From NCBI GenBank assembly GCA_008704415.1, contig VXIS01000370.1:1-43421 (forward strand): a stretch of 43,421 nucleotides of DNA, in the 5' to 3' direction. Position numbers and translations under genes: made by a program. The notes under the pieces were generated by a model. The model had not been told where the DNA came from. It worked only from the letters and a program-made list of their open reading frames with translations, and did no database searches. Shown here in pieces: positions 1 through 12,319 of the stretch. Within the stretch, counting starts at the first letter, position 1; the number at the start of each line of letters is the position of its first letter. Source of the stretch: Sphaerosporella brunnea (taxonomy: Eukaryota > Ascomycota > Pezizomycetes > Pezizales > Pyronemataceae).

Positions 1-106
1 CACCACTTCACCTGGCGCCGTGACACGACCCCCACTTCCCCCGCCCGCTCCGGATAACTCTACCTTTGGTGGGCGAGTAGGTTTCTCTGGCTGCCGTTCT
101 TTATGG

Positions 107-192
107 ACTTACGGATTTTTTACGGATTTTTGACGGAATATTTTTTTCCGTGCTTAACGGTTTGATTACGGGTTGATTTTTAATCCGTAAGT
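107..192. repeat. Short imperfect palindrome, possibly a tiny MITE remnant
   Basis: An 11-base arm, ACTTACGGATT (107-117), recurs as its exact reverse complement AATCCGTAAGT (182-192). The T-rich interval between repeats the words ACGGATTTTT and CCGT/ACGG several times. The base composition differs from the flanks. No target duplication could be identified, so assignment to a mobile element is only a guess. Confidence 0.35.
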
Positions 193-732
193 AACGGATC
201 GCTTGTATGCTCGGGGCAAGCGTGCCCAGTCCGGGCCAACGGCAGGGACGAGCGAGATCAACCGCGTAGTAGTATCCACCTATGCAGGGACGGGAACTGT
301 TGGGCGGCTTACCGGCCATCACTCGGGGGGCCCTGGAAATGCTCATCGGGATGAATGTAAGACGGCGACAGAGCAAAGTACAGCCGCACTGCCAAAAGCA
401 GCAAATAGATTCTTCGCCACATTGGGGCGGGGAGGGGCAGGGCGGCAACGGCGACGCGGGCGGGAGGGGCGGGAGGGGGATGGTTTGCGGCACTACTCTA
501 GTAGGATCGGCGGGGTCGGCGGGATCAAGCCACGTTGATGCCATCATCAGAACTGATCTTACATAGAAGCGCACCTGGCCAGTATATCTCACGCAAAAAC
601 ACCCAATCGTCAGGCATCTTCATGGCATTATTATTATACTTCTTCCCGCTCCACGTATTGTTGTCGTGCCTATGTAACTACCCCTCCAAACATTTTGCCC
701 CTCCCCCGCCAAACAGCTGCAGGGTCCCACCC

Positions 733-760
733 AAAAAAAAAAAAAAAAAAAAAAAAAAAA
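733..760 (+). repeat. Poly-A tract of 28 bases
   Basis: An uninterrupted run of A between CCACCC and CCCTGAATG. It could be a simple homopolymer or the 3' tail of a short retroposed sequence, but no flanking duplication was found. Confidence 0.8.
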
Positions 761-1001
761 CCCTGAATGTGACCACAACGAGTCCTCACTCTACCTTCTA
801 CTTAGTAGCTTCGCCGTTGTTCTCCTCAGCTCTGTCTCTCCGTTCTTTTTGCAATGGTATATTAATCTTCTCTCACTCAACCCTCTTCTGTATTTCTTAT
901 CCACCTCCAAGATTGCTCGTTGACAGCGCCCCCCACGCACGCACGCACGCTGCGCTCCCATCACAACCTCTCTTTCTATTTCCCGTCCACCTCCGTTGAC
1001 C

Positions 1002-2529
1002 ATGAATTCCCCCTCCACCGCGAACTGTGATTGGTCGTGCATTTTTGTACACGCTGGAGCTGGATATCATTCTCAGGCAAATGAGCCTCAACACCTTCGA
1101 GCGTGCGCCTTGTAAGTCCGCACTGTCTCCCGTACAGCTGGCAACGAACACACTGGAGGCTCATTGAGGTTGGCTTTCGCTGTAGGGCATGCAAGGCAGC
1201 CATGGCTCTTCTCCGCAACGGCGGTTCTGCTGTGGACGGCGTGGAGATGGCACTCCGGTGTATGGAAGACAACGAGATCACGAACTCAGGCTTTGGGAGT
1301 AATTTGTCCTTGGACGGGACAGTGGAATGTGACGCTTCGATTATGGAAGAGAGCGGAAGGTCTGGTGCTGTAGGAGCTGTGGACAGTGAGGCCGATCACT
1401 CTTCCTCTTGTATCCTGCTCACATTCCGGATCCAGGTTTCAAGAATCCATCAGCCCTCGCCCGCCTGATCCTCGATAACAGCCGTCGCCCTATGTCCCTG
1501 AAACGGGTTCCGCCCATCCTGCTTGCCGGACCGGGGGCGAAAATGTACGCCGCGCAGTTTCATTTTCCGATCATCAACAACGAAGAGCTGGTTAGCCACA
1601 GCGCCCACCAACGATGGCTAAAGTGGAAAAAAGAATTGGATGGTCCACGAGCACCGGCTCCTACTCCTCGAACATCGTCCTCTCACCGGGCATCCTCAAG
1701 GCCGAGAAATCCCATGCGAAGCAGTTCCATGGATACTCAGGGCTCCTTAAACTCCCCTAGACATGAGACTATAAGAGCGGATGCAGTTGATGAGGCAGCA
1801 ACGGAGGACGAAGACCTGGTCACGGACACCGTTGGAGCTATTTGCGTTGACAGGTGGGGACGCGTTGCCGCTGGGAGCAGTTCCGGGGGCATTGGAATGA
1901 AGTTTCGTGGCAGAGTCGGACCGGCGGCCTTGATTGGCGTCGGCACGTGGATCAGATCCGACGACGACGGGATGGTGGTTGCAGCCACCTGCTCTGGTAC
2001 GAACGTCGTCTCTCGTCTCTCGTGGTGAGTTTTTATTTTTATTTTTTTTACTTGCTAACATGGAGGCAACCTGAAGGCACGGGTGAACAGATGGCACATA
2101 CGATGATCGCTTCAAAGGCTGTGGAGCGCATGTTTGAGACCGACGATGAGTTTAACGGCTTGAAGATTGCCATCGAGCATGACTTTATGGGTCGGTCTAG
2201 TTGTGTTGAACGCGTAGCCCTATCTCTGACGGCATTAGGCTCCAACGTTGTTCAAGAATCCAACATGTCATCCGCAGTCGGAATTATGGCCATAAAGTTT
2301 GACAAGGCCTGCCAAAATAAACGCATTCACTTCAGCTATGGCCACACCACGGATAGCATGGTGCGTTCTCAGCCGTGCCACAGTTAGGTTGCCCTCTGAC
2401 GCGACATACCCACAGGCACTAGCATACCAAAGCGCCTCAATGAAAGAGCCCGAGACAATCATGTCACGGAACAAGAGGAATCCGAAAGCTTGCATGGGTG
2501 GTATCATAGTTTCAATTCCGCCAACATAG
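1002..2529 (+). CDS. Taspase/threonine-aspartase-like Ntn hydrolase (asparaginase family 2)
   Basis: Five exons are inferred (1002-1111, 1186-1385, 1436-1996, 2077-2360, 2416-2529), giving 422 residues. The order of motifs matches the asparaginase-2/taspase family. FVHAGAG lies near the N-terminus, then GGSAVDGVE, NSGFGSNLS and VECDASIM in the alpha part, and DTVGAI followed by AAGSSSGGIGMK and GRVGPAALIGVGT in the beta part. The Thr of DTVGAI is the expected autocleavage nucleophile. The acidic and Ser-rich stretch just before it resembles the long taspase loop that replaces the short plain-asparaginase linker. CSGTGEQMAHT is restored only by removing intron 3 (TGCTAAC branch at 2053). The last exon was added because GATAGCATG is followed by a good GTGCGT donor and the downstream frame continues with SASMKEP and a Met-Ser-Arg ending typical of the family. 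Substrate is not predictable. Confidence 0.82.
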
Positions 2530-2862
2530 GAGCGGCACGCCCGTAAATTAGCACCACGCCCACATCGATCAATGTCTGTCTGGTCGTGCTCAATATTCCA
2601 ATTCCAGACAAGCACCTAGCAAACCCCCAACACCGTTTAAACACACTCACAACAAAAATTATTGTACAGGATAGAGGACGGAAGGAAAAGGTGACCATCA
2701 CAACGTCTACACTGTAGTTTTTAAGCTGACATCTTTGAGAATGGTTGGTGAATCAAATCCGCAAAGAGTGTTCGCCGAGGATTATCCGACGTCCCTTCGG
2801 ATTCGAGGTTTGTTATTGGTTTTGTTGCTCTAGAGAGCGCAACTGAGGTCTTGCGGGGTTGT
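2530..2862. other. Convergent 3' intergenic region
   Basis: This gap separates the 3' ends of the taspase gene (+) and tfb4 (-). It should hold both 3' untranslated regions. No ORF with family features and no repeat is visible. Confidence 0.6.
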
Positions 2863-4409
2863 TCATGCGACAGGAGTTCCTGGAGTGCTGCTGTCTGCGG
2901 CGGAATCATTGAGTACCTTTTTCGCCTTTTTGATCTTTTTCTTCTTCATGAGGACAACTGCGGGCTTGCCTCCGTAGTTTCCGAGTGCTGAGACATCGAG
3001 CTTTGTATTGCAAGTGGTGCAGATTGCGCCTGGCGGTGGAGAACAGAAAACTGTTGCGAGCGGGAAAGGGAAATGTCAGCTTCTGTGGTCAGTCTGCACA
3101 GGCGCTGAACTTAGCGAAAGAACGAACAGCGCCACCGCCGGTTTTTGATCCCAATCGTTTTGATCCACCGCTGAATGCTGGTTTGGAACAAAGCCGCACT
3201 GGGTTATGCATGATACTTCACTGACACAGTATCGCAACAACCAAGCGGCCATATACAGTCGGGCCATACGCATAGATCCACGGCGTCGAAACACAGTTGG
3301 TTGTGTACGATTTGGATAACGATGCTTCCTCTTCTTTCTTTGCAGCTCGGCTCAAACGTGACATTCGATACCGGACGGATTGCGGGAGACAACAGGCCAA
3401 CTTACTGGACAGACAGATAGAGCATACGAATCCTATATCGACGACTCTCTTGTGGCAGAAGCACGCAGCGCGGAAATCAACATTGATCTGCGAAGGGGGG
3501 ATCAAGTGATGGCGTGTGGACGGGTCGGACATAAAACACGACTGCAAAGAGAGAAGCGTAATTAGCTCCGGCATCCCCTTGTAGGAGCGCAGTGGGCGCC
3601 AAACCAGTAGATACTGCAGGAGTGCACTCGGATGCTGCAGCTGCATGTATATTCCATTTGTGGAATCCGACGCCTGCTGCAGAAAAACAGTGTCGCCGGC
3701 GATCTTGCAGATGTCGATTGGCACGCGTTGGCGCTGCGCGGCAAAGATTGAGTTCATTACGCTCACATACTGATTCGCGAGGTCGCCCGACACCGACACC
3801 ACCAGGATCCGCGCCGTCATCGAAGCTGTGTCCGCGCGCGCTTCCCCGGGGCGCGCACCACCACCGCTTCCTTCGCCGCTGTCTGATAGGTTGTCCGCAT
3901 TGCACACGCGGTTGATATAGGCTAGCGCCAGTGACAGTGCGCCGGCCATGGTCGTCTCGTTCGTCCCTGCCAGAGACTCGGGGGCCGTGGAAGATAGCAG
4001 ACGTTGCATGGAGGACTGCACTTGGCGCTCGATCGAGGCAAAGAGGCGGTACTTGTTCGCATCGCGGTATAGGTCTACGGAAGTTTCAGCCGTTTCTGCT
4101 GCCGCAGCGGAATTTGGGTACAGGAAGGTGGCGCTTTTGGTGTGCGAGGCTATTACGGCGACTCGGTTCGCGTGCGAGAAGGAGAGGTGCGCGTTCAAGA
4201 AGAGGAGGATGTGTGACAACGCGGTTTGGAGAGGCAGCTCGGAGTGCAGAGATTGCCAGGCGAAGGGATTGGTGTCGAGAACCACCACGAGGAGGGAAGG
4301 CTTGTCTTCTGTTGTAGAGGTTAGATATCTTGCATTCGAAGGACGCGAGCAGTGGCTGTGTTCTACCGGTGACGCCCTGGTAATGGGCGCTGGCGTCGAC
4401 CTTGTCCAT
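2863..4409 (-). CDS. tfb4: TFIIH core subunit Tfb4 (p34/GTF2H3)
   Basis: Four exons are inferred (4409-4367, 4308-3605, 3541-3406, 3050-2863), giving 356 residues, close to yeast Tfb4 (about 338). Tfb4 is a structural subunit of TFIIH, acting in RNA polymerase II initiation and nucleotide excision repair, and binds Ssl1/p44. The N-terminus MDKVDASAHY followed by EDKPSLLVVVLDTNP is the start of the vWA-like fold. The C-terminus carries the zinc module: CFCHKRVVDIGFVCSICLS joined across intron 3 to FCSPPPGAICTTCNTKL. A Lys-rich segment (MKKKKIKKAKK) and a short Ser/Thr tail follow. Intron 1 (58 nt) was placed to restore the family N-terminus in place of a Pro-rich read-through. Intron 2 (63 nt) is a multiple of three without a stop, so retention would add 21 residues. 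Intron 3 is 355 nt, unusually long here. The gene is divergent from cro1. Confidence 0.9.
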
Positions 4410-4556
4410 GGGGGTGGTGGTGGTGGGTGTGGTGTTGAAGGGAAGGTGGTGATCGATAGAAACAGAGCTCTTCGGGGTGTTTTTGAGCCGCAACACCTCG
4501 ACCACTTGACCACGGCAATCACCTCGCGCGACATCCCGCCCAGCGTAAACCTTCAA
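4410..4556. promoter_or_regulatory. Shared divergent promoter of tfb4 and cro1
   Basis: Only 147 bp separate the inferred start codons of tfb4 (-) and cro1 (+). The interval must carry both 5' leaders and core promoters, or the transcripts overlap. No clear TATA box is visible. Co-regulation is an inference from geometry only. Confidence 0.55.
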
Positions 4557-7059
4557 ATGACACCCGACGAGTCCAGAGCCGTTGACCTAGCTACGAAATC
4601 ACTCGAGCACTTCAAATCAAACAGCCGTGATGTATAATCACTTTCAATGATTCCATCACAATCACACTCAGGCACTCCACTTTGCTAACTTGTAAACCTT
4701 ACCCAAGGATGCAGTCCGCCTCCTCCGTGAAGCTCTGAGCTTAGCTCCCCAGAACCCAACCGTCCTCTCCACCTTCCACGCCCTTCAGGCGGATGCAAAC
4801 ACTCCCGCCATCTCCAAGCTCATACAGGCTTGCGCCCTAAACGGCGAAGAAGCCGCAGGACAAGATGCGTTGCGATTGCTACGGGACCCGAATCTTTCGC
4901 TTCCCACAGACACCGCAGTGGAATGCCTACAATTGTTGTTGGCACGAGCCGACAATATTCCGTCGCCGTTAGGCGGGAAGCTAGTCGGTGGGATGCTACG
5001 GGCGTCACAAGCCGCACGGGAACACGTTGCGGATAAGCTGCGCGACGATCACGATGTTGTCTTGGGAGTATTGCAACGACTCGGTGACGATGCTATCGAT
5101 GGGGCGGCGACGGCACTACTGGACATGATGGCGTGGAAACAGGATACCCAGGCGAACTTAAAAGGCTTACAGGACTGCTTCCGATGGTTCCTATCGAGGC
5201 TTGGGCCTGGCGAGAAGGAGCTGTGCATGGCTCGCTCTGTGGCGAGGCTGCTAGCTACCAGAGCGGAGGTGCTGCACTCGTACATCAACCAGGCTGGCCT
5301 CGAACAGCTACTGGGACTCCTAGATGCCAGCGCACAGCGAGATTTACGGTCGCATGCAACCCTCGCCGCGGCCAAGTTTGTGGAAGTGTCTGGAGAAGTA
5401 GGGCAGAGCATGATCGAAAAGTTTATGGCGTCACGATTGACCGCGGAGGGGGACGATGACCTGCGCTTGGCCTTTTCGGTGGCCGCGGCAATATTCCCTT
5501 TGGTTCCACAGTTTGCGGCTCAACTGTTTTTGACCGAGGGATTCATCGAGGGGCTGGTTCCATCGCTTCAGGCAAGACCAGAAGATGTTGAAGCCGCGGC
5601 GTTGGACATGTTGAGCGCCGCCTGCGTCGATAAGACGTGCCGTATCGCCATCAACAAGAACTGCAGTGACTATCTGGAGGCCTTGGTCAAGAGTTCTGAT
5701 GCGGGGAAGTCCACAGCTGCCGTGATTCTCGCAAAAGTGAAGTATACGCCGGGAGATGAGGGTCAGCAAGTGAGCCAGAAGGACATGGATAAACTTGCTG
5801 AGGTCTTCAAGGGAATGATATTGCAGCCCGACGTAAAAATCCGGGATTCCTCCGTCGAAGGTCTGGCATATACGTCCCTGAAGGGCTCGGTCAAGCAAGC
5901 GTTGATCCAGGATAAGGCGTTTGTCAAGAGCTTGGTTCAAACGTTGAGCACCTCGATGGGCAAGCCGACTGTGATGTTTGGAGCTCTGACGGTAGTGGCG
6001 AATCTCACGGCATACACGCCAGTCATGTCTGAGGAACAGCGCAAGGTAGCCGAGTTGAAAAACTACGCCGAAACGAAACCGAAGGCCAAAGTTGGGCCTG
6101 ATCCCGCGGACAAGAATGAAATGGTTACTCCACGCTGCAAGGTTTTGATGGATGCTGGAGTTGTTCCAGCACTCGTCTCCTGCAGCAAGAAGATCACGCC
6201 CAGTGCTGTTGTAATCGTCGCCGGCATTCTTCTTTCACTGTCCAAGCACCAGAAACATCGCGGGCTGATCGCTTCGCAAGGTGGAGTGAAGTTGGCGCTT
6301 CAACTCTACTCGGTTGCTTCCGGGGCCAGCGCTCAGGACCTTGCAACGAGGTATACGTCTGCGCACGCATTAGGGAGGATCCTTGTTTCAGTCAATCCTT
6401 CCCACGTGTTTTCATCACAGCTCGCGATATCATCTGCCGTGAGGCCGCTCTTCACTCTGTTGGAGGACAAAGACGACCAAAAGGATCTGCTCTATCTATT
6501 CGAAGGCTTACTCGCGCTCACCAATCTCGCCTCCACCGAAGAAGACATACGGGATCAAATAATTCGTGTCGGTTGGACTAGAATTGAGGAGTTGCTGCTC
6601 CACGACAACACGATGATCCAGCGGGCCACCGTTGAGCTCGTGTGCAACCTTATGGCCACGCCTACCGGAGTAGCCAAGTTCGCGGATGGCTCCAAAGCGG
6701 CGAGCAACAGATTGCACATCCTTCTCGCCTTGGCTGACGCTGAGGATCTCGCCACGAGGAGAGCTGCAGGAGGCGCGCTTGCGATGCTGACGGAGTGGGA
6801 TAAAGCCAGTGAAGCTGTTGCTGCTAAGGAAAATGGTGTCAAGATTGTGCTGGGTATGGTGGCGGAGGAGAATGATGAGATGAGGCACAGAGGAGTGGTT
6901 GTGGTGAGGAATTTGGTGTGTGGGGCGGTTTCGCATGCGGACAAGGTCAAAAGCGAGGGTGGGATCGATATTTTGAAGGAAGCACTCAAGGGCACCCGGC
7001 AGCCAGAGGTGTTGCAGATTGGGGTTGAAGCATTGAAGGTGCTCATGGCTGCGGGATAG
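4557..7059 (+). CDS. cro1: UNC-45/Cro1/She4-type myosin chaperone (UCS domain, ARM repeats)
   Basis: Two exons (4557-4631, 4708-7059) give 808 residues. Intron 1 has a GTATAA donor, a TGCTAAC branch at 4683 and an AAG acceptor, and splicing reads SRD-DAVRLLREAL without interruption. The protein is almost entirely alpha-helical with Leu/Ala-rich ARM-like repeats. It includes an N-terminal helical pair resembling a degenerate TPR (AVRLLREALSLAPQNPTVL). The C-terminal two thirds, with blocks such as EEDIRDQIIRVGW, RATVELVCNLM and RRAAGGALAMLTEWD, fits the UCS domain. UCS proteins fold and stabilise myosin motor heads and are needed for actin organisation; Podospora Cro1 is required for syncytial growth and sexual development. 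The start codon is the first ATG consistent with the spliced frame. Confidence 0.88.
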
Positions 7060-7968
7060 CAATTGGGCCGAGCATGCGGGCAATAGTTTTATGCAGGGCT
7101 TTTCCCTTTGTTTCATGCTATCTACCACTCTACTCCAACCGACGTGTAACTATCGCTTTGGGGAATTGGTGATGGCAGCGTGAGTTCTGCATGGCTCGGT
7201 GTTGGGTGATGGGGTGATGGGGTGATGGGGGTGGGAAGTGAAAGCTGGAGGCCTTTTTCCTGGCAGTTTTCCTTTTTCTGGACTTGGCACAAGGCCTAAT
7301 TTGAGGAAGCCACTGCTGACATGCCTTCAAGCTCGTTGCTTTTTTTTATTTTTATTTTTTTATTTTTGTCGGGGGCCCTACCTACCTCAGATACATACCT
7401 GCATGTACGAGTACTTGGTACATGTCCTTACTCGTTACTTGCGAACCAGCCGGCCGGCAATGCTTCACCGAACCGGTTGCCGAATTGCGGAAGTGAGGGG
7501 ATGGATCCAGACCACGACCGCTTGAGGGTCTCGACGAGCGCACGGCGGCGTGATCTTGTCTGGTTCGCATATCTTATCTTATCGTCTCAATCTCCATGGG
7601 CTCCTGATCAAAAAGATACGGATCTGCCTGCATCGCACACAACAACGCATGCCAACCCTAGTCAAGCCATTGGATCACGGAAAATTGCAGCCAGAGCTAA
7701 AAGGTGGGCCTGAGATTCACTATCTTCAAAAAAAACAAACAAAAAAAAAACCCCACCACTGGGAGGAAGAAGTCTTGGCACGCACAAACTGAATTTTTTT
7801 CACTTCACACCAACAAGCCCACCCCACAACAAAAGCCTTTCTTTTCCTCGAGCCTTTCCTTACTCCCCGTCCTCTTTACCTCCTCCAGGCACCGCCCCAC
7901 CCCCCCCCCCCCCCCTCTCTACCACCTACAACCTTCCTTCCACACAATCTCCACCACATATATCCATC
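7060..7968. other. Intergenic region and 5' leader of ssb1
   Basis: Nothing gene-like is seen. It holds a GTGATGGG microsatellite (7206-7232), a T-rich tract with ATTTTT repeats (7337-7368), an A-rich tract (7729-7753), a C homopolymer near 7900-7915 and a strongly pyrimidine-rich segment running up to the ssb1 start codon. Confidence 0.6.
7835..7968 (+). promoter_or_regulatory. Pyrimidine-rich leader of ssb1
   Basis: The 130 bases before the ATG are dominated by C and T, including a long C run and repeated TCCACC/CTTCC words. CT-rich leaders are typical of highly expressed genes in filamentous fungi. This agrees with the strong C-ending codon bias in ssb1. Exact transcription start sites cannot be seen. 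Confidence 0.5.
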
Positions 7969-10280
<2,312 letters not shown>

Positions 10281-11010
10281 ATGACTATTTCCTTAATCTG
10301 CATGTCTTTTCTTCTGTCTCATTTGCGGTTCTTTATCGGGTGTTCTCAAAAGTTGTTTCTCTTTCTTTTCTGTCCGGTGCCAGGTGGTTGTACATCGTCT
10401 CTCTGTTTTTGGCTGCTGGGTTAGGAAGGCTACGAGGCGATCACTGATTGGGACAAACGGGTTTTCTCTGTTCGATATACTCACTCGTGATTTTAGTGGC
10501 CTTTAGGTGATTCATCATATGTGCTGATAGTTGGGTGCGCAAATGAAAACATGGTGTAGCGTCAGCCTGCTGTTTTGCCGACATGAAGGATTTGTCAGTC
10601 AACGTTGTTAGAGAGAAGCCAGGCTTGTGGCTGCTCTGGTAGTGGACAGTTCCAAGTTCCAACTATCAATAATAGTTTTAAAACAGACACTTATGATTTG
10701 CTTAATTACCGGAGGGCTGTGTTCGCAGGATTAGGGCGCATTGGTGCAAGAACTGGGCAAGTGAAGGAGACGGCGAGGTCTGCCTATGTAATTGTGATGC
10801 ACGCCAACCTGCAGGGAAAAGGCTGGTTTCTAACCATTCATACAGAGCCAAGAATGTGAAGACACGGGCTGAGTGCCATAGGATCTATTACGCTACTACA
10901 TGCTTTGAAATAGTCGTGATCAATCACATCTAACGTTGCCAGCATGAAAAACAGTACAGCGCTTCATGGAATATAACTCGCCCTCGGGACACCTTACTCG
11001 ATACAGTTTA
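10281..11010. other. Intergenic region downstream of ssb1
   Basis: No coding signal is seen. It should contain the ssb1 3' untranslated region. It ends at the TA dinucleotide (11009-11010) bordering the first inverted-repeat element. Confidence 0.55.
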
Positions 11011-11575
11011 CCGTATTATCTCGGCCATAAGGCAATTTCGACGGCGCGAAACTAGTGGAAGCCGACCAGTAAGGAGGCGCCTGGAGAAAGGTGGTGGGCG
11101 AAGAAAATCTTAGCGCGTGACGTATATGGAGACGCGATGGAGACGGCTCACGCCGCAACATCGCTCTGCGACACATCCTTTAAAGAACTCCACCAAAATT
11201 TATTTCAAGTAACTGTGTGCAGTATCCCGTTGCAAAAATAGACCGCTGATCTAAAACCCAGGCTCCAGTTAACCGTGAGCGCACCGGTCCGGCAAGGTAG
11301 ACAAACCAGCACTACTTGTTCCACTGTTTTTGGCTCCAAAATGGGCAATTACTGAAGCGCAGTGTTGCTAGCTGCTGTGTGAGGTTGCTGCTGAGGCGTT
11401 GGCTGCGGCAGTCGTCGCTATGGTCTCCTTCTCGATGCTGTTTAAGGGTTTCTGTCACGCGAACTTTACTTACTAATTTTTTCTTCACCCACCACCTTTC
11501 TCCAGGCGCCTCCTTACTGGTCGGCTTCCACTAGTTTCGCGCCGTCGAAATTGCCTTATGGCCGAGATAATACGG
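11011..11575. mobile_element. MITE-like foldback element A, 565 bp
   Basis: The left end CCGTATTATCTCGGCCATAA (from 11011) recurs inverted at the right end (to 11575). The arms are near identical for 97 bases (11011-11107 and 11479-11575), with one mismatch seen by eye, and weaker inverted symmetry continues inward. TA dinucleotides border both ends (11009-11010, 11576-11577), the duplication expected of Tc1/mariner-type elements. No transposase frame is present inside. The first bases CCGTATT are shared with element B, 59 bases downstream. Confidence 0.75.
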
Positions 11576-11634
11576 TAGTTTTGCTTACTCTTGATATTTA
11601 TTTGACCTCCCTTTTACTAAAGTGGGTTACCATA

Positions 11635-11838
11635 CCGTATTGACTCGGATAAGAGACACTTCCGTTTTAGTACTAGTGTACTTTTCAGGGTGGGCTACGC
11701 CGTAAACACGCTAGCGTCCCCTGGGACGTCCCCGCGGTCCACCAATTGTATATTGGGCTAGTTCTAAATGGTTAGCACCGCCTTTGAAAACGCGCTAGCC
11801 CCAAAACGGAAGTGTCTCTTATGTCTGAGTCAATACGG
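11635..11838. mobile_element. MITE-like element B, 204 bp
   Basis: The left end CCGTATTGACTCGGATAAGA (from 11635) and the reverse complement of the right end (to 11838) match for about 35 bases, through AGAGACACTTCCGTTTT, except for a two-base gap and one or two substitutions. TA borders both ends (11633-11634, 11839-11840). The interior is non-coding and contains further imperfect inverted words such as CGCTAGCG. It is the same type as element A by end sequence and TA border, but the internal sequence is unrelated. Confidence 0.7.
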
Positions 11839-11840
11839 TA

Positions 11841-12319
11841 GTTACTATACCCTCTCAAAAATGCCGACAACACAACTCTATCCAAAATCGTCTTAGAAAC
11901 GCAAGAGAAAAACAGAAAAAAAAAATAAAGAAAAAAATGCCCCGGATTTAAGAAGGTTTGGATTATGGATAGGATTCAGCTTAGGGGTTTAGGTGCACCG
12001 GTGTTTAAAGGGTATTTTGTTTTCGTCGCGAAAATTGTAGTAAAAGAAATCAGATCACCATCCGTGCAATTCCAGTTGTGTTGTTGTGTTGGGCATTACG
12101 AACTGTGTCGGTAGATTAAACATTGTAGACCTTTACTCGATTCAATATCCATTTCTGTGTCTGTTTTTTTCTGATGTTCCACCCGTCGGGCCCAAATTTT
12201 GATGACCCCTAGATTTGCCAGTGATAGACCATGACTAGAATTGGCTTGGCAGCAAGTGTGTGATATATTCGCCCACGTGTGTTCGCTCTCTGTGTGTCTG
12301 CTACTCAACTACCATCGCC
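11841..12319. other. Intergenic region upstream of the SDR gene
   Basis: No coding signal. It contains an A-rich tract around 11905-11938 and a TGTTGTGTTG stretch near 12075. The last 60 bases should hold the SDR promoter and leader. Confidence 0.5.

Larger units (their letters stand above)
1..1001. other. Intergenic region upstream of the taspase gene
   Basis: No convincing gene is seen; open frames here are low-complexity (Pro/Gly/Arg-rich) on both strands. It holds a small inverted repeat at 107-192, a GC-rich block at about 420-500, a 28-base A run at 733-760 and a CACG microsatellite near 934-950. The last 150 bases are pyrimidine-rich, as expected for a fungal 5' leader. Confidence 0.6.

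Noticed and set aside
101..592. 163-codon minus-strand frame with Pro-rich repeats
   Set aside because: Pro-rich reading of a G-rich low-complexity tract; no support.
1854..2387. Taspase gene ending at the TAG at 2385-2387
   Set aside because: A GTGCGT donor after DSM and a downstream exon with the expected C-terminal SASM/MSR features give a better family match.
3948..4637. 229-codon plus-strand frame over tfb4
   Set aside because: Antisense to a well-supported gene; no domain features.
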